Source of the DNA: Gymnopus androsaceus JB14
Lineage: Eukaryota > Basidiomycota > Agaricomycetes > Agaricales > Omphalotaceae
Assembly: GCA_009733575.1 (NCBI GenBank)
Contig: ML769400.1
Location: forward strand, 248,001 to 312,000
Reading direction: 5' to 3'
Length of the DNA stretch: 64,000 nucleotides
The stretch's first letter is position 1; the number at the start of each line of letters is the position of its first letter. The translations under genes and the position numbers were made by a program. The notes below the pieces were generated by a model, which was not told where the DNA came from, did not search any database, and was given only the letters and a program-made list of their open reading frames with translations. Positions 1 to 12,891 of this stretch are shown here, in pieces.

Positions 1-25
1 CCCGGATCTCTTTCTCTTCTTCATC

Positions 26-3000
26 ATGCCTTCAACCCGGGTTCTCACTGTCATATGCGCTGTTCTCAGCTATTTTACCTTGGTTTCGAGTCTGGGAACA
101 TCGTGCTCAACTCCCCTTGGAAGTGGCACAGCCGCGCCAACAGGTATGCGGACGTGTTTTGATTATCGATCGAACTCATAACAACGTATCCCCCAGATCC
201 CTTCTGGTTGCAGAATATCAAACACCAAGGAACCTCCGCATTCAACCCCGATCCCAGTACATACCAAGTGTTTAGAAATGTCATGTAAGTTGGCCCGAAA
301 ACCGATCTGGCTGTTGCTCACTGTGATGTCCATGCTCGCAGGGATTTCGGTGCGACAGGTTAGTAACTGCATACGTTCCGAGTACAGAACGTTGCTGAAG
401 AAATAACACAGGCGATGGAGTCACTGATGACACCGCTGCAATCAAGTTTGTGTTTATTACCGTGGCATTGTCTTCATTTCAACGTCTTCCCCAATAGCAA
501 TGCTATCTCGTCAGGAAATCGATGTGGAGAAGGCACATGTCCATCATCGACGTTAGTATATCTCAATCTTTTCAGCTCGACACCACACTGAAATGACTTG
601 CTAGGTTAACCCCAGCTGTTATTTACTTTCCTTCCGGAACATACGTTGTTTCTTCGCCCCTTATCGCCTATTACTACAGTCAACTCATTGGTGATGCTCG
701 GAACCCTCCTACTCTACTGGGTGAGTTTTAATCCTCATAAAGCTGATGGCATGATGTTTATCTCCTTTACTAGCGTCTCCGTCCTTCGTTGGCATGGCTG
801 TAATCGGTAATTTCTACCTCATTCGCTGTCCAGTTCATCCAGTTTTGTTTATGCTTCATCCCAGATGCGGATCCATACCTTCCAAGTTCGTTTTTCAGCA
901 CTTTTGTTCAGAATACCTGTTTGATCATTTTTCTGTGCATAATGCATAGACGGAGGAGGTGCGCATCTTTTTATGAGAACTGTTTACTTGTTTAATATTT
1001 CTTGAAGGCGCACAATGGTACACGAATCAAAGTATGTTTTCTTTCAAGCATTCGAATATCTTTCATAAAGGATCGTTTTCAATCTTCCAGATAACTTGTG
1101 AGTATCGGACACGCCATCTGTGTGTTCCTACTACTGATGCTTTTTTCCAGTTTCCGGTCTGTAAGAAACTTTGTGATTGACGTCAGACAGTATGTTTTTC
1201 GCGTTCCAAGTTACTTGGATGGGTCTGACTCAAATATCGCAGAGTCGCCGCCACCAACGATCAAGGAACTGGCATTCACTGGCAGGTAATGTAATCGAAC
1301 TTTCTCGTATAATCCAACCAGTTGAACTCCATTACACTAGGTGGCTCAAGGGACTAGTTTGATGAACATCGTCTTTGAAATGTCTGCCGCCAGTGACACC
1401 GCACATCAGGGTAAGCTCACTGACTGGATATGCTAACTTTTTTGCTGAAATCCGAGTCCTTCAGGTATCTGGATGGAAAATGGAAGGTTGTGTTGATCGA
1501 CTCTCATCCTTGTTCCATAGCTCAACTCGATCTGTTTTGACCAGTGGTGGATTTATGGGAGACCTTGTATTCAATGGAGGTGAGAACATTGGAAGCTATC
1601 CCTTCCACCGACTCGTCTGATATATGAAATTTCAGGGAAATTTGGAATCTGGGGCGGGAATCAGCAGTAAGTAGCGCACAAGCCTCCTTTACTGCATGCA
1701 GGATTTCAGTGAACTGTGTTACCAAGGTTCACTGTCCGGAACATCACTGTAAATGGGGCTCAGACTGCGGTACTTGTTCAATCTCATTGCTCGCTGATAT
1801 GGCATTTATAACGTGATTTTTTTCAGGTGTTTGGCCTGTGGAACTGGGGTATGTTATGATCTAATTCTCAATTTCTGAATGCTCATCTCTTTCCTAGGCT
1901 GGACATTCCAAGGAGTCACAATCAACGATTGTCAGGTTTGTACCAACTCAATCGGTGCACAAGTTAAGATGACAAATACATCTCCAAGGTGGGCTTTGAC
2001 CTTACAACCGGTGGCTTGACGAATGCGGACCAGGTATGTAGATGAAGTCTTCGAGCTTCGTTCCTTGAACTGATTAAAAATTATAGACGGTGGGCGCAGA
2101 AGCCATTCATTGACGCCGTAGTATCCAACACGCCCATCTTTGTACGAACTTCTCAAGCTAGCAATGGCCAACTTGGCGGTTCTCTTGTAATCAACAACGC
2201 CCAACTAACTAATGTCCCGACTGCAGTCGGTGTCGTTGGAGGTGCTACCGTGCTGGCTGGTGGCACCACTACCATCGCTTCATGGGGTCAAGGGAACGTA
2301 TATACGGGAACAAATGGCGCAGGAACATTCACTCAAGGAAACATTCCTGCGCCCAACAAAGCTTCCGTATTGCTTGATAGTTCTGGTCATATTTTTGGAA
2401 AAACTCATCCTCAATACGCCGATTACGCCGTCAGTCAGTTTGTCAGTGTGAAGGTAAACTCAGTCTATATCTACCAGTTCTGCAAGCATCTGAAGTTACT
2501 GATAGGATAATGGAGCCAAAGGTGATGGACACACTGATGACACAGCTGCACTCAACGCCGTATTCGCTCAGGTATACTTTCATAATCTTTTCCCGACTGA
2601 TTTTCTATCTGATTCTCTTCACAGTTCTCTGGCTGTAAAATTATCTTCTTTGACGCCGGAACGTACATCGTAACTTCAACACTCCAAATCCCCGCTGGCA
2701 CTCAGATGGTGCGAACCTGATAACAGACTAAATGTCCGTGACGCTGAAATTGATACGATGTGGATAGGTTGGAGGCCTGGTCTGTAATTTCGGGAAACGG
2801 ACGCCCAAAATATAAACAGTCCGGTACCTGTTGTGCAAGTCGGAGCGTCAGGTTCGTAATATCTAGCAGCGAACGCTCACATACTGATAGTCGTGAAAAG
2901 GCTCCCAAGGCATCCTCGAAATTACAGATATCATATTCTCTAGTACGTTGTCAGTTTCATCTGCATATGAAAGTCGGTTATTCATGTGTGAGCCTGTTCA

Positions 3001-4447
3001 ACTTTACAGCTGTGGGACCAGGTACGTATATACTCTTTTCCCTTCCATAGAATTTGCGCTAAAAGTCTACAGCTCCGGGCGCAATCGTAGTTGAATGGAA
3101 CGTACAACAACCCGCTGGACAAAATGGTGGAGCGGGCGCTTGGGACACGCACATACGACTCGGTGGAGGTAAGAATGAGAATTCAAAGCTACGGTGATCA
3201 GTTATCAATAGCTCCTATAGCGGCGGGGACCGATCTCGAGACTGCACAGTGCCCTTCCAGTGGCAGTGGAGGAACTACGAACTGTTTTGCTGCTTTCCTT
3301 GCTCTTTGGCTGACTCCCGGGTCGACTGCCTATCTTGAGGTATGTGAAAATGTGCTTAGCTGTGGTATTACTCTAAACATCTCCTAGGGTAAATTGGCTT
3401 TTTACTTGGTATGTCTGAAGAGTGCTGACTAGACTGATGTTCTAGGAACCTGGGTAGGCTTCAGTTATTATCATGCTTCGTTGTCATTATATTAACCTTC
3501 CTCGTTTGTTTGTAAGGTTTGGCTAGCGGGTGCGTGCTTCTGACTTGATGAGCTATTGATCTTCACTTACTCTTGGCCACAGATCATGACCTCGATGGAG
3601 ATGGCGTGTCGCAGCTGGAGATATTCTCTGGCAGAGGTATCCTCTCACAATCAACAGGTCCAGTTTGGATGATTGGTACAGGTATGATTCTAGTGTTTCT
3701 ACTGTCTGGACGCGTCTCATTATCTTTCATTCAGCATGTAAGCTAATTTCCTTGTCAATCTTGAACAAACTTTCATCTTATGCGTCAAGCTGAACACCAC
3801 ACGTTGTACGAATACTCGTTGGTGGGGGCACAAAATCATTATATAGGCTAGTCCGATCCCGTGGACAGACTCAAATACACACTGACAATTGAATATATAT
3901 AGGCCTGGCGCAGACTGAAACGGTGCAGTCTGACCGATCCTTGCATCTCTAATCCAGCTCATCTAGTACCCACAGCCTTATTATCAACCCAACCCCGCTG
4001 TCCCCTCTCCGTTTTCGGTGAACTCTGCATTTCAAGATCCCACGGTCTTTTCAGGAGGAAGTGCTTGGGCGTTCCACGTTGCCTCTTCAACTGGAATCAT
4101 ACTGTTCGGTGAGCAATCTCTTTAGATTTACGGTCCAATTCTAAATGGTATTCTCAATAAATAGGTGCTGGTTTTTACAGCTTTTACGAGGTGTGTTTAC
4201 TTTTCACCACATGAATGAATAACTTTATCAACTCCTTTTGGACCGCCAGAGCTTTTCGCAAGATTGCCTGGACGCCGCAACTTGTCAATCCCAGATTATG
4301 ACCGTCGATTCCGCTTCTTCGATCAATGTGTACAGTCTCTCCACGGTAGGGACAACCTTCCAAGTTAGTCTTAACAACAACGGCATTGTGAATCAGGCAG
4401 GAGATGTGGATGGATTTGCCTCCACCATTACTAGCTGGGTTCCCTAG
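26..4447 (+). CDS. GH55 exo-beta-1,3-glucanase, tandem copy 1
   Basis: Secreted glucan 1,3-beta-glucosidase of family GH55, expected to release glucose from beta-1,3-glucan of fungal walls or substrate. The ATG at 26 opens a hydrophobic signal peptide (MPSTRVLTVICAVLSYF...). Some twenty short introns split about 770 codons. Two beta-helix lobes are visible: the first opens with DFGATGDGVTDDTAA, the second with DNGAKGDGHTDDTAA near 2510-2570. The core NDCQVGFDLTTGGL, the DHDLDGDG segment and the C-terminal end near 4447 match the downstream paralogue throughout. Three net +1 frame breaks lie inside conserved exons: near 2108 (an extra base after AEAI), near 2770 (GEAWS region) and near 2806. 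The paralogue is open at the first and, in this region, at the others. So this copy is either a recent pseudogene or carries sequence errors. The family call is certain; intactness is not. Confidence 0.85.
3847..3902 (+). other. GC-AG intron in GH55 copy 1
   Basis: The reading frame ...QNHYI continues into LAQTET only if a 56-bp intron with donor GCTAGT and acceptor ATATATAG is removed. The same position in the paralogue also has a GC donor, so this is probably an ancestral non-canonical intron and not a local error. Confidence 0.6.
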
Positions 4448-5081
4448 GGGGGAGTCCAAGATGAAAAGATGATTTTTTTCAATGACTTTATGCGGTATAT
4501 ACGAATCACGTCCATGTAATGATTCAATGGTTTTCATCGATTAATTTATAGAAGACTTCGTGCTGGATGAGAAGAACGTTCGTTTCGAGTTTTGACTCAA
4601 ATAGGCAAGGAGTAACTGAAGCGAAAGTTCGGTCCAAAAACGCGTGCTACTTTGATTTATTTTTTCTAATTCGTTTCCACCAGCATGACGTCATATCAAC
4701 TTTAACCAGAATAAGCATCGTTCGTTCCCTCGTTCATCAAAATGGCTTTGGCCACCATACTCGCCATTGGCCAGGTGATAACGTTTAACACGCGCTAGAT
4801 CCTCATCTTCTGCTGCTCCGCCAATAACTTTAGTATCATGTGCGGATATCCACGCTCCTCAAAGGCTTTTTTATTCACTGCGTTACCCAATTTCCTTTTA
4901 ATCTAGGATATTTTCAGATAATTGCACCGCGAGGTATCTCGGCTTGCTCTTCAACCATCAGCATATGTATTGGCCACCATCCCTACCATCCATATGCGGT
5001 TCTCAAAAATTCGCCGTCTCGCCTTTTATTTAAAGCCACGCGCGCCTTGTAACCCCACACTTCCCCTCTGCATTTCGCGCC
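4448..5081. other. Intergenic region between the two GH55 genes
   Basis: This stretch of 634 bp lies between the stop of copy 1 and the start of copy 2. I see no supported ORF or repeat. It should hold the terminator of copy 1 and the promoter of copy 2. Confidence 0.6.
5026..5035 (+). promoter_or_regulatory. TATA-like element of GH55 copy 2
   Basis: TTATTTAAAG lies about 47 bp before the ATG at 5082. The position fits a basal promoter element, but the sequence is only TATA-like. Confidence 0.3.
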
Positions 5082-8000
5082 ATGGCTCGGTATCTTCTCT
5101 GCCTCGCCATCCTCTTACGCTGTACGAGTTTCGTGTATTCTCTCGGAACAGCTTGCTCTACTGCTGTAACATCTGGAACCGCGGTATTACTTCCTCTCTT
5201 CTGCCAAAGTCTCTTCCATCGCTGACTTATTTGAAAAGGCCGCTTCCGATCCCTATTGGCTAGAAGGTATTGTTCACCAAGGAACCTCTTCTTATGGAGA
5301 TTCATCGTACACGGTCTTCCGGAATGTTATGGATTACGGAGCGGTGAGTGTGCGCGTTGGGTAGCGGGGTAGTCGCTAACTACGATCATAGGTCGGTGAC
5401 GGAGTGACAGACGATACTGCAGCTATCAAGTACGCTTTTCTCTCCATTCCAATATTACGGGTCGTTATTGATGCGTATGTAGCCTTGCAATTAGTGATGG
5501 AAGTCGCTGTGGGCTCGGAACTTGCAATTCTTCTACGTACGTTATTTCTACAAATCGTCAAATATTTATCTGACATTGACTCGCAGACTGACTCCTGCGC
5601 TCGTTTATTTCCCTTCTGCGTGAGTTATCATGGGTAAGGCTTGTATGTTCATCCGCTGAGATTTGACTAGAACGTATCTCATTTCGGCGCCCCTCGACCT
5701 GTACTACTATACGCAGCTCATTGGAGACGCCAAAAACCCTCCAACACTGCTAGCTACAGCTGATTTTACCGGTAACATTGTATCTTATTTGTCTGATTCG
5801 TTAGCTTAACCAACTTCAAACAAGGAATGGCTGTGGTTGATGCCGATATCTACATCCCAGGTTAGTTTCTCGTGAAGCTACGAAGGTGAAAGTTATCGAG
5901 ACGTTTACAGGCGGAGGCGGCGCTGAGTGGTATGAGTCGACCAACAACTTGTACGTTCACATCGACCTATGGCCTATTCCTCGTATAAGACTAACTTGCA
6001 TTCCTTAGCTTCCGGTCTGTTAGGAACTTCATTTTCGATTTGACACAGTTAGTTTTATGCTCGTATATACATCTACCCCCTTCGTCTGAACATCGTTGTA
6101 GAATTCCCCCCACCACTGCAGGAACCGGAATCCACTGGCAGGTAGGAATCGAAGTGTTTTCATTTCTTCCTCTCCCTTTCACACTCTTCCCTTCCTCCTT
6201 CCCCTTGTCCCCCTGTTGCGCCTCCCGTTGCTCCCCCCTCCGCCCTCTCCCGTAATGCTGGAACTCGAGAGTTAATTGTTAAATACAGGTTTCTCAAGGC
6301 ACATCTTTAATCAATCTGGTTTTTGAAATGTCGGATGCCTCAGATACGGCACACCAAGGTATCGTCGCTTGGCCGAGATCCTTGATTCTCCTGTATCTAA
6401 TCACTGTTTACAGGCATATGGATGGAGAACGGAAGGTGATTACTTCTCAGATTGTGAAAGGACATCGTTATTCACACGAAATTCAGCGGTGGATATATGG
6501 GAGACATGGTAAGTCTCTCAAACACTATCCTTAACAGAAATTAACCACAGAAACACATATAATTCACAGGTCTTCAATGGAGGTGAATATCTTTTATGCT
6601 AACCACTACACACCTAACCACCTGATTAGGAAAATACGGAATTTGGGGCGGGAATCAACAATTCACAGTGCGAAATGTCACCATGAACAACGTGCAGACA
6701 GGTGTGAAGTGTACCCAAATGTTCATCGGGGCTCATGCTGACCCGCGTTCTGTTTTTTTCTCCACCTCCTCACCTAGCGATATACCAGGTGTGAAAATTT
6801 CATTGAACCTTTGAAGGTACCTTGTTGACGGTGTTCTCTTTCCCTCCAGCTCTGGAACTGGGGTAAATTCATATCCCATACGAGTCAGCAATGCAACAAC
6901 TAATTACCATATCACAGGTTACACCTGGCAAGGTGTTACTATCTCTGACTGTCAAGTAAGAGGGCTCAACAGTCACTATCGTTGCTTTTTACTTATTCAC
7001 TTACAGGTTGGATTCGATTTAGCGACTGGTGGCCTCTCGGAAGCTGATCAGACCACGGGAAGCGAAGCTATTATTGACGCAGTCGTGTCAAACACGCCCA
7101 TATTCATTCGTACATCCGAAGCTAGCACTTCCCTCGCAGGATCTCTCGTCGTCAACAATGCGCAATTGACAAATGTGCCCATCGCCGTCGGTGTACTCGA
7201 TGGTGCAACAGTTTTGGAAGGAAGCACTGGGTCCATGACCATAGAATCGTGGGGTCAAGGAAATGTCTACTCTGGCACCTCGTCAACTGGAACTTTTGTT
7301 CAGGGAGATATCGTTGCTGCCACTAAACCTGCGTCTTTACTGGACAGTACTACCGGATTCATCGTCGGAAGAGGGCATCCTCAATACGCAGACTCATGCC
7401 GTCGACCAAATCATACAGGTCAAAAGCAACGGGGCTAAAGGCGATGGTGTTACAGATGATACGGCGGCACTACAAGCTATCTTCGCCAAAGTGAGACTCT
7501 CCGATATACTTCAGTGTAAGCAAACTAATCGGGGAAAAACAGTATTCGGGATGTGGAATCATCTTTTTCGATGCGGGAACGTACATCGTCACTTCAACGC
7601 TGCAGATTCCTGCTGGGACCCAAATGACAGGCGAGGCGGTATGTTCTCCCTATATTTCAGCGGAAGCAAACTAAAGGAAACGGACAGTGGTCGGTCATTG
7701 CTGGTTCAGGGTCCGCTTTCGAGGATCAGGCCAACCCCGAGGTAGTTGTTCAAGTCGGAGCGCAAGGTTTGTGAATATCTTGCAGCCCATGCCAACATAC
7801 TAAAGGCCGTGAAAAGGCTCTCAAGGTATTCTCGAGATCACAGATATTATATTCACCAGTAAGTTGTTTATCCATCCTATGCAGTGACATTTATTCACGC
7901 TTTCTGTAGCTGTTGGCCCGAGTAAGTTGTTTATTCGTTCTACATAGTGTGAAAGGGTTTCATGCCTTCTATTCAAGCTCCTGGTGCTATTGTTGTTGAA

Positions 8001-9328
8001 TGGAATGTCCAGGAACCAGCCGGGACTAGTGCTGGCGCAGGTATGTCATGCCGCGTGAAATGAGGCTCGTGCTTATACCGTGTACTTAGGATTGTGGGAC
8101 AGTCATATCCGCCTTGGTGGAGGTAGGGACGAGGTTTTAAAGCTATATTGATTACTCGTTGATAATTCCTATAGCGGCGGGGACTAATCTTGAATTGAGC
8201 GAATGCCCCGCTGACGGTAGCGGCGGAACGACCAACTGCTTTGCGGCATTCATGGGCTTGCATTTGACTGCGTCTTCATCTGCATACCTTGAAGGTAAGC
8301 TCGATGTTTACTTTCTATGTAGAAGTTACTCACACGATTTCCTTAGGGTCTGTTTTTTCTCCCCTATGTTTTGCATTGTCGTATTGAAGTTCTTTACATA
8401 TTCATAGCACCTGGGTTTGGCTAGCTGGTGCGTCTTGAATCTTTACTGTACTCTTGGGACTACGCTGAACTTTCCTTGCAGATCATGACCTCGATGGCGA
8501 CGGTTTTTCTCAACTTACCCTTTATTCTGGACGCGGGATCTACTCTGAATCTGCAGGTCCGGTTTGGATGATTGGTACAGGTATGGTTTTACTGTTTCTA
8601 GTTACTGGACGCGTCTCATTGTCTTCCCTTTAGCATGTAAGTTAATCTCCTTGTCAATCCTGAACAATTGTTGATCTTTGCGTCAAGCTGAACACCACAC
8701 GTTGTATCAATTATCTTTGGTGGGGGCACAAAATCATTACATAGGCCAGTCTCCCGTAGGCGGACTCGAATACATACTGACAATCCCATGAATATAGGTT
8801 TGTTCCAGTCGGAGATCCCTTATTGTATGTATCGATTAAATCTAGGAGTCTAGTCTAACTCGTCTGCAGATCAACCTTCCCCGGCATCCCCATCCCCATT
8901 CACATCCGATACCACGTACAATGATCCCACCACTTTTGACTCGGGCTTTGCATGGGCTATCAACATTGTCTCTTCAACTGATATTATATTCTTTGGTACG
9001 CTGATCCAAAAGCATCTAAAGGCAACTGAAGCTCAACGTGTTTTATAGGTGCTGGACTCTACAGCTTCTACAGTGTGAGTTGCAATGCTACCGATGTTCT
9101 CTACACAAGTTTACGCTCAGATTCGAATAGGACTACATCCAAACATGTCTCGATACGATGTCCTGCCAACCCCAACTCGTTAACATTGATTCTACATCCT
9201 CTGTTACCATATACAGTCTTTCAACCATAGGTTCAACGTATCAACTCAGCGTCGAAAACACTGGAATCATCAGCGAAATCGACAATGTAGACGGGTACCA
9301 ATCTACGCTTACCGCTTGGAGCTCATAA
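5082..9328 (+). CDS. GH55 exo-beta-1,3-glucanase, tandem copy 2
   Basis: Second secreted GH55 glucanase in direct tandem with copy 1 and sharing its exon plan. The ATG at 5082 starts a signal peptide (MARYLLCLAILLRCTSFVYS). Lobe 1 opens with VMDYGAVGDGVTDDTAA, lobe 2 with KSNGAKGDGVTDDTAAL near 7430-7470. The core GIWGGNQQFTVRN, the DHDLDGDG segment and the end LTAWSS match the family. One intron (about 6142-6289) is long and pyrimidine-rich. A single net +1 break near 7394 falls between QYAD and AVDQIIQV, where copy 1 reads continuously as QYADYAV; it would truncate the protein before lobe 2. Apart from that base the gene looks functional. Expected substrate is beta-1,3-glucan, attacked from the non-reducing end. 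Confidence 0.87.
8745..8797 (+). other. GC-AG intron in GH55 copy 2
   Basis: A 53-bp intron with donor GCCAGT and acceptor AATATAG joins QNHYI to GLFQSEIPYYQP. It occupies the same codon phase as the GC-AG intron at 3847-3902 in copy 1. Confidence 0.6.
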
Positions 9329-9914
9329 GGGAATGCTTTCACATATTACACTCGTTTTTGTAGTCTATCCTTAAGTATCAACTTTGTAGATGCCAGCTCG
9401 TTTGTACCAGTAGATTATTTACTCATACCTAGTACTTATGTACGTCCAAATATTCTTCAACGACTCCCAATGACTGCACTATCACCTAGCTCGGTGACCT
9501 TGAACAAAATGAAAGTCGACTATCGAGTATTTGTTTACTTGGTGGACTGCAGTTGAAGCGCTCAATCGAGCGCCTTATATATTGATGATGCTTGCCAATT
9601 GCAACTTGCTCTCAACCACGATGCATCCATGATGGTACCGGCACAATTTTTTGGACATCGGTGACACTGAGGACTCCCAGAACGAATGCAGCAGCTAAAA
9701 CCTCTTATTCTCTAATTCTTGTTCAAAAAGCTACTTCCGGTTCGACACGGCTACATTTACCTTAATTTTCGTGGGCTCTCTTAAGTGCTCTCTGAAAGCC
9801 AGGCTTTATCCTCTGTCCTAAATCAGGCTTAGCTTCTAACTTGCACACCTTCCTTCGTCCTCGACACCCTACACTTAGCTGTAGCTTCCCTGCACGCGAC
9901 CGAACTAAAACACC
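9329..9914. other. Intergenic region
   Basis: 586 bp between GH55 copy 2 and the small Ser-rich gene. I see no supported coding region, repeat or RNA gene. A pyrimidine-rich stretch before 9915 is compatible with a fungal promoter. Confidence 0.5.
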
Positions 9915-10429
9915 ATGTCGCGATCCTCATTCGTCGATGATCCCTCGGAGTCCTCAGCATCATCATCATACTCCTCCATTTCATCCTCCTCTTATACGAC
10001 CTCTGTTAGCAGCCTGCCTTCAGATGCCACAGATACAACACTGACCACAGAGTCTTCGATGATGCTTCAGTGGAGAGAGGAAGTCGAAGTGCATACCATA
10101 ACTCATCCTGAAATACGTTCAGACCCGCTATCCAGACAAGAGCGTCGAAGTTCACGAGAATTTAGGCAGTCTGATCGAGGGCGCCACAGAACTCATCACC
10201 GAAGTCGTCCTCATTCATGCAAAAGAGCACGCAGTCACGAAACCTATCGCGAACAGGAGTTCAGTAAGTTTCGTTCCAGCTATACTGCGTCATTTCCACT
10301 GACATGATCTTCTACATAGCTCGGGATTTCTTCCTGATTATTACGTTTTGCTTTGTGCTCGCATGCTGTTTGGTCTGCATGGGCCGACCATTTGTTCTTG
10401 GGACTATTTTCGACAGATACCCTACCTGA
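9915..10429 (+). CDS. Small Ser-rich protein with C-terminal membrane segment
   Basis: Hypothetical protein of 152 residues in two exons (9915-10263 and 10320-10429; intron GTAAGT...TACATAG). Residues 1-50 are a Ser/Thr-rich low-complexity tail. Residues 60-115 are Arg/His-rich and basic. Exon 2 encodes one strongly hydrophobic segment (FFLIITFCFVLACCLVCMG) followed by a short tail ending DRYPT. The layout suggests a tail-anchored membrane protein with a disordered cytosolic part. I recognise no domain and assign no function. Splicing is supported because exon 2 alone supplies the membrane segment and a stop soon after. Confidence 0.6.
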
Positions 10430-10677
10430 CAGTAGATTTTGATACAGGTCATTACAAAAAGATTCACGTCCTTCTCTTCGCTTATCATCCTCTTATGTAC
10501 TTTGTATGCTTGGACTATATCTTGTTGTATCTATATTATCCGGCACAATGGGTTTCAAACCTGGTTGTCGAAAAAAAAAAGTCGTGTTCGTGGCAAGCGA
10601 TACATTTACATACAATCATCCAGTCAAGATCAGAGTACAACCCAAAAAGTACGATATGAAAAAAACTCCAGAAATCA

Positions 10678-12891
10678 TTAGACCACCTCAGTGCGCTCAA
10701 TCTCTTCCTTCTCCATGACAGATGACGAGGGCGACGAACCATGCCCCTTATACGCGTGCTGCTCGTTTTGAATCATCTCCATAACTCTCTTGTGTGCGTG
10801 GCGCGCGGGGAGCCCAGGAGCAAATATATCGTCCATCCGTTCAAGCGGTATCTGTTTCGTTTCGGGTATGAAAAAGAAGACAAAGGGAATTGATACAATC
10901 ATCAAGCTTGCGAAGAAGAGGTACACTCCGTAACCCATAGCCTACAAGGGCAACTCGGTCAGAAAGCGAAAACAAGGAGAAACATATAAGACGAACCGTG
11001 AACATCTGTGGAGTGAAGCGAGCAATCAGGAACGAGTATAACCAGTTGCTAGCCGCCATACAGGCTTGCGTGAAGGTTCTGGTGTGTTGAGGGAATACTT
11101 CAGCCTTGAAGAGAGATGAATGACAGATCTTCAAATAAGAAATGATGGTACGCACTGTGAAAACCCAAGGAGTACCGTTCCATGAAGGACTATAGAAAAC
11201 TGTCCAAAGGTAAAAGAAGGCGATAGCACTCTTCCCTCCAGAGCTCAGGGTGGTTGCTGGGTGCAACTGAGGTTTGGCGATAGCAATGTAAGCCGCCTAA
11301 ATCATAATGATTTTAGATCAATGCGCAGAGCATAGAGTGAGGTCCACTCACGATATAGTACATGCAAATTGCGCCCCCAACCGAGCCTACAATCAAGGTC
11401 GGACGGCGACCAAAATAGTCCACGACATACGAAAGCCAGAAGAGTGCGCCGAGGAGCTTGATGATACCGTAGACACCGGTAGTGAGCAAGCTGGCGTGCG
11501 TTCCAGTGACACCAATCGATTTGAAGATGGTGGGCCTATCGTGAAGAGCTTAAATGAGAAACGAGTAAACGCGATCAGCACATGGACGACTCACGAATAG
11601 TAGTTGATAGCATTGATGCCAGTAGCGTTTTGCCATGCGAACAGACTCGAACCCAGCAATAAACGTAAAACCAGTTTTTTATCTGAAAACACGGTGCGGA
11701 CAGGTCCAAAGAATCCAGCGCCAGCGAGGCTCTTTTCGTGTGCGACAGCGGCTTCGATAGCAGAAGCTTCTTCTATGAGGTATGGGTGGTCGGCAGGAAG
11801 GTTGCGAATTTTGGAAAGAGATTTGACCGCATCGTCGTTACGGTCTCGGCTAACGAGCCATCTTGGGGATTCTGAAAGGAAAGGAGCTCCAAGTACAAGC
11901 ATCCCCCCAGGCTAAGTAGAACGGAGGTAAGAACGGAGTAAGTGAGGCATGAAACCAAGTAACGCACAACGAGTTGCACTGCGAAAGCTATTAACCACTA
12001 TGAAAAGGGTTAGTTTGAAGATGGAAAAAAAATCAGTTTTCGAGCGCTCACTTGTTTACGACCTGCAGGAACATGAAGTGTGACTCCGTAGTTGATCCTA
12101 AGAGACTCGTTAGAGGTAAGAAAACCTCGTGAGAGGGGACTGCTTTAGGCCTACCAGAAACCGACAACTCCACCGATTTGCCAGCAGAGTTCATAGAGGC
12201 CAATTAGTCGTCCTCGAATAGCGGGAGGTGCGATCTCTGGGACAAGTAAGTAAAGTGCAGGATTCATCGCAGCAAGAACTCTTACCTGCAACATAGATAG
12301 GAGCGAGGTTGGAGGCAGCACCGATGGCTAAACCAACAATCACCCTTCCACCGTATATCAGACCAAGACCGGTAGAAGAACTGTATGGGCAGTCAGCATT
12401 TGAGAGAATAAGAAGACCTGTTCAAGCACTCACGAAGCACCAGTCTGCATAGCGGCTCCGATAACAAAGACGACTGCCGAAAGGAATAGGCCATATCTTC
12501 TACCGAGGAAATAACCAATGGGATATCTGCGAGAGCCCAATGTCAATCAAATGGCGAGCAACTATATTTGAGAGTGTCATACCCAAATATGGCACCAAAG
12601 AAGCAGCTACAGAAAATCGTCAGTAACATGAAGGGGCAGTTGGAATGGATCTTACCCTGCCTGGTACATGGAAACAATATTGGCAGAAATCAGATTGAAT
12701 TCGGTCGTAGATAATTTCGTGAGCCCAAACTCCTTCTTGAAGCTGGCTAAAGAGATGGATGTGCCAATGAAGGCAGAGTCGTAACCAATCATAACAGCGG
12801 CGAACGTTGCGATGATGGCGTTCATGTACACTCGCCAGTTGTACACTTCGGGAGGAGTTGGGCGATCTTCGACTTTGGAGAGTTTGACCAT
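10678..12891 (-). CDS. MFS sugar/quinate-type transporter
   Basis: Major facilitator superfamily permease of the sugar porter family, about 530 residues, plasma membrane. It starts at 12891 (MVKLSKVEDRP) and ends at 10678. Landmarks in order: TM1 region with GYDSAFIGTSISL, FLGRRYGLF, GGRVIVGLAIGAAS, the PAIRGRLIGLYELCWQIG helix, SESPRWLV, WQNATGINAINYYSPTIF, DYFGRRP, and the C-terminal PETKQIPLERMDDIF signature. All exons join in frame through short GT-AG introns and no frame break was found. Sequence style resembles quinate and monosaccharide permeases of fungi; the substrate cannot be fixed from sequence alone. The cytosolic tail is acidic and Ser-rich. It is convergent with the Ser-rich gene, ending about 250 bp away. 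Confidence 0.9.
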
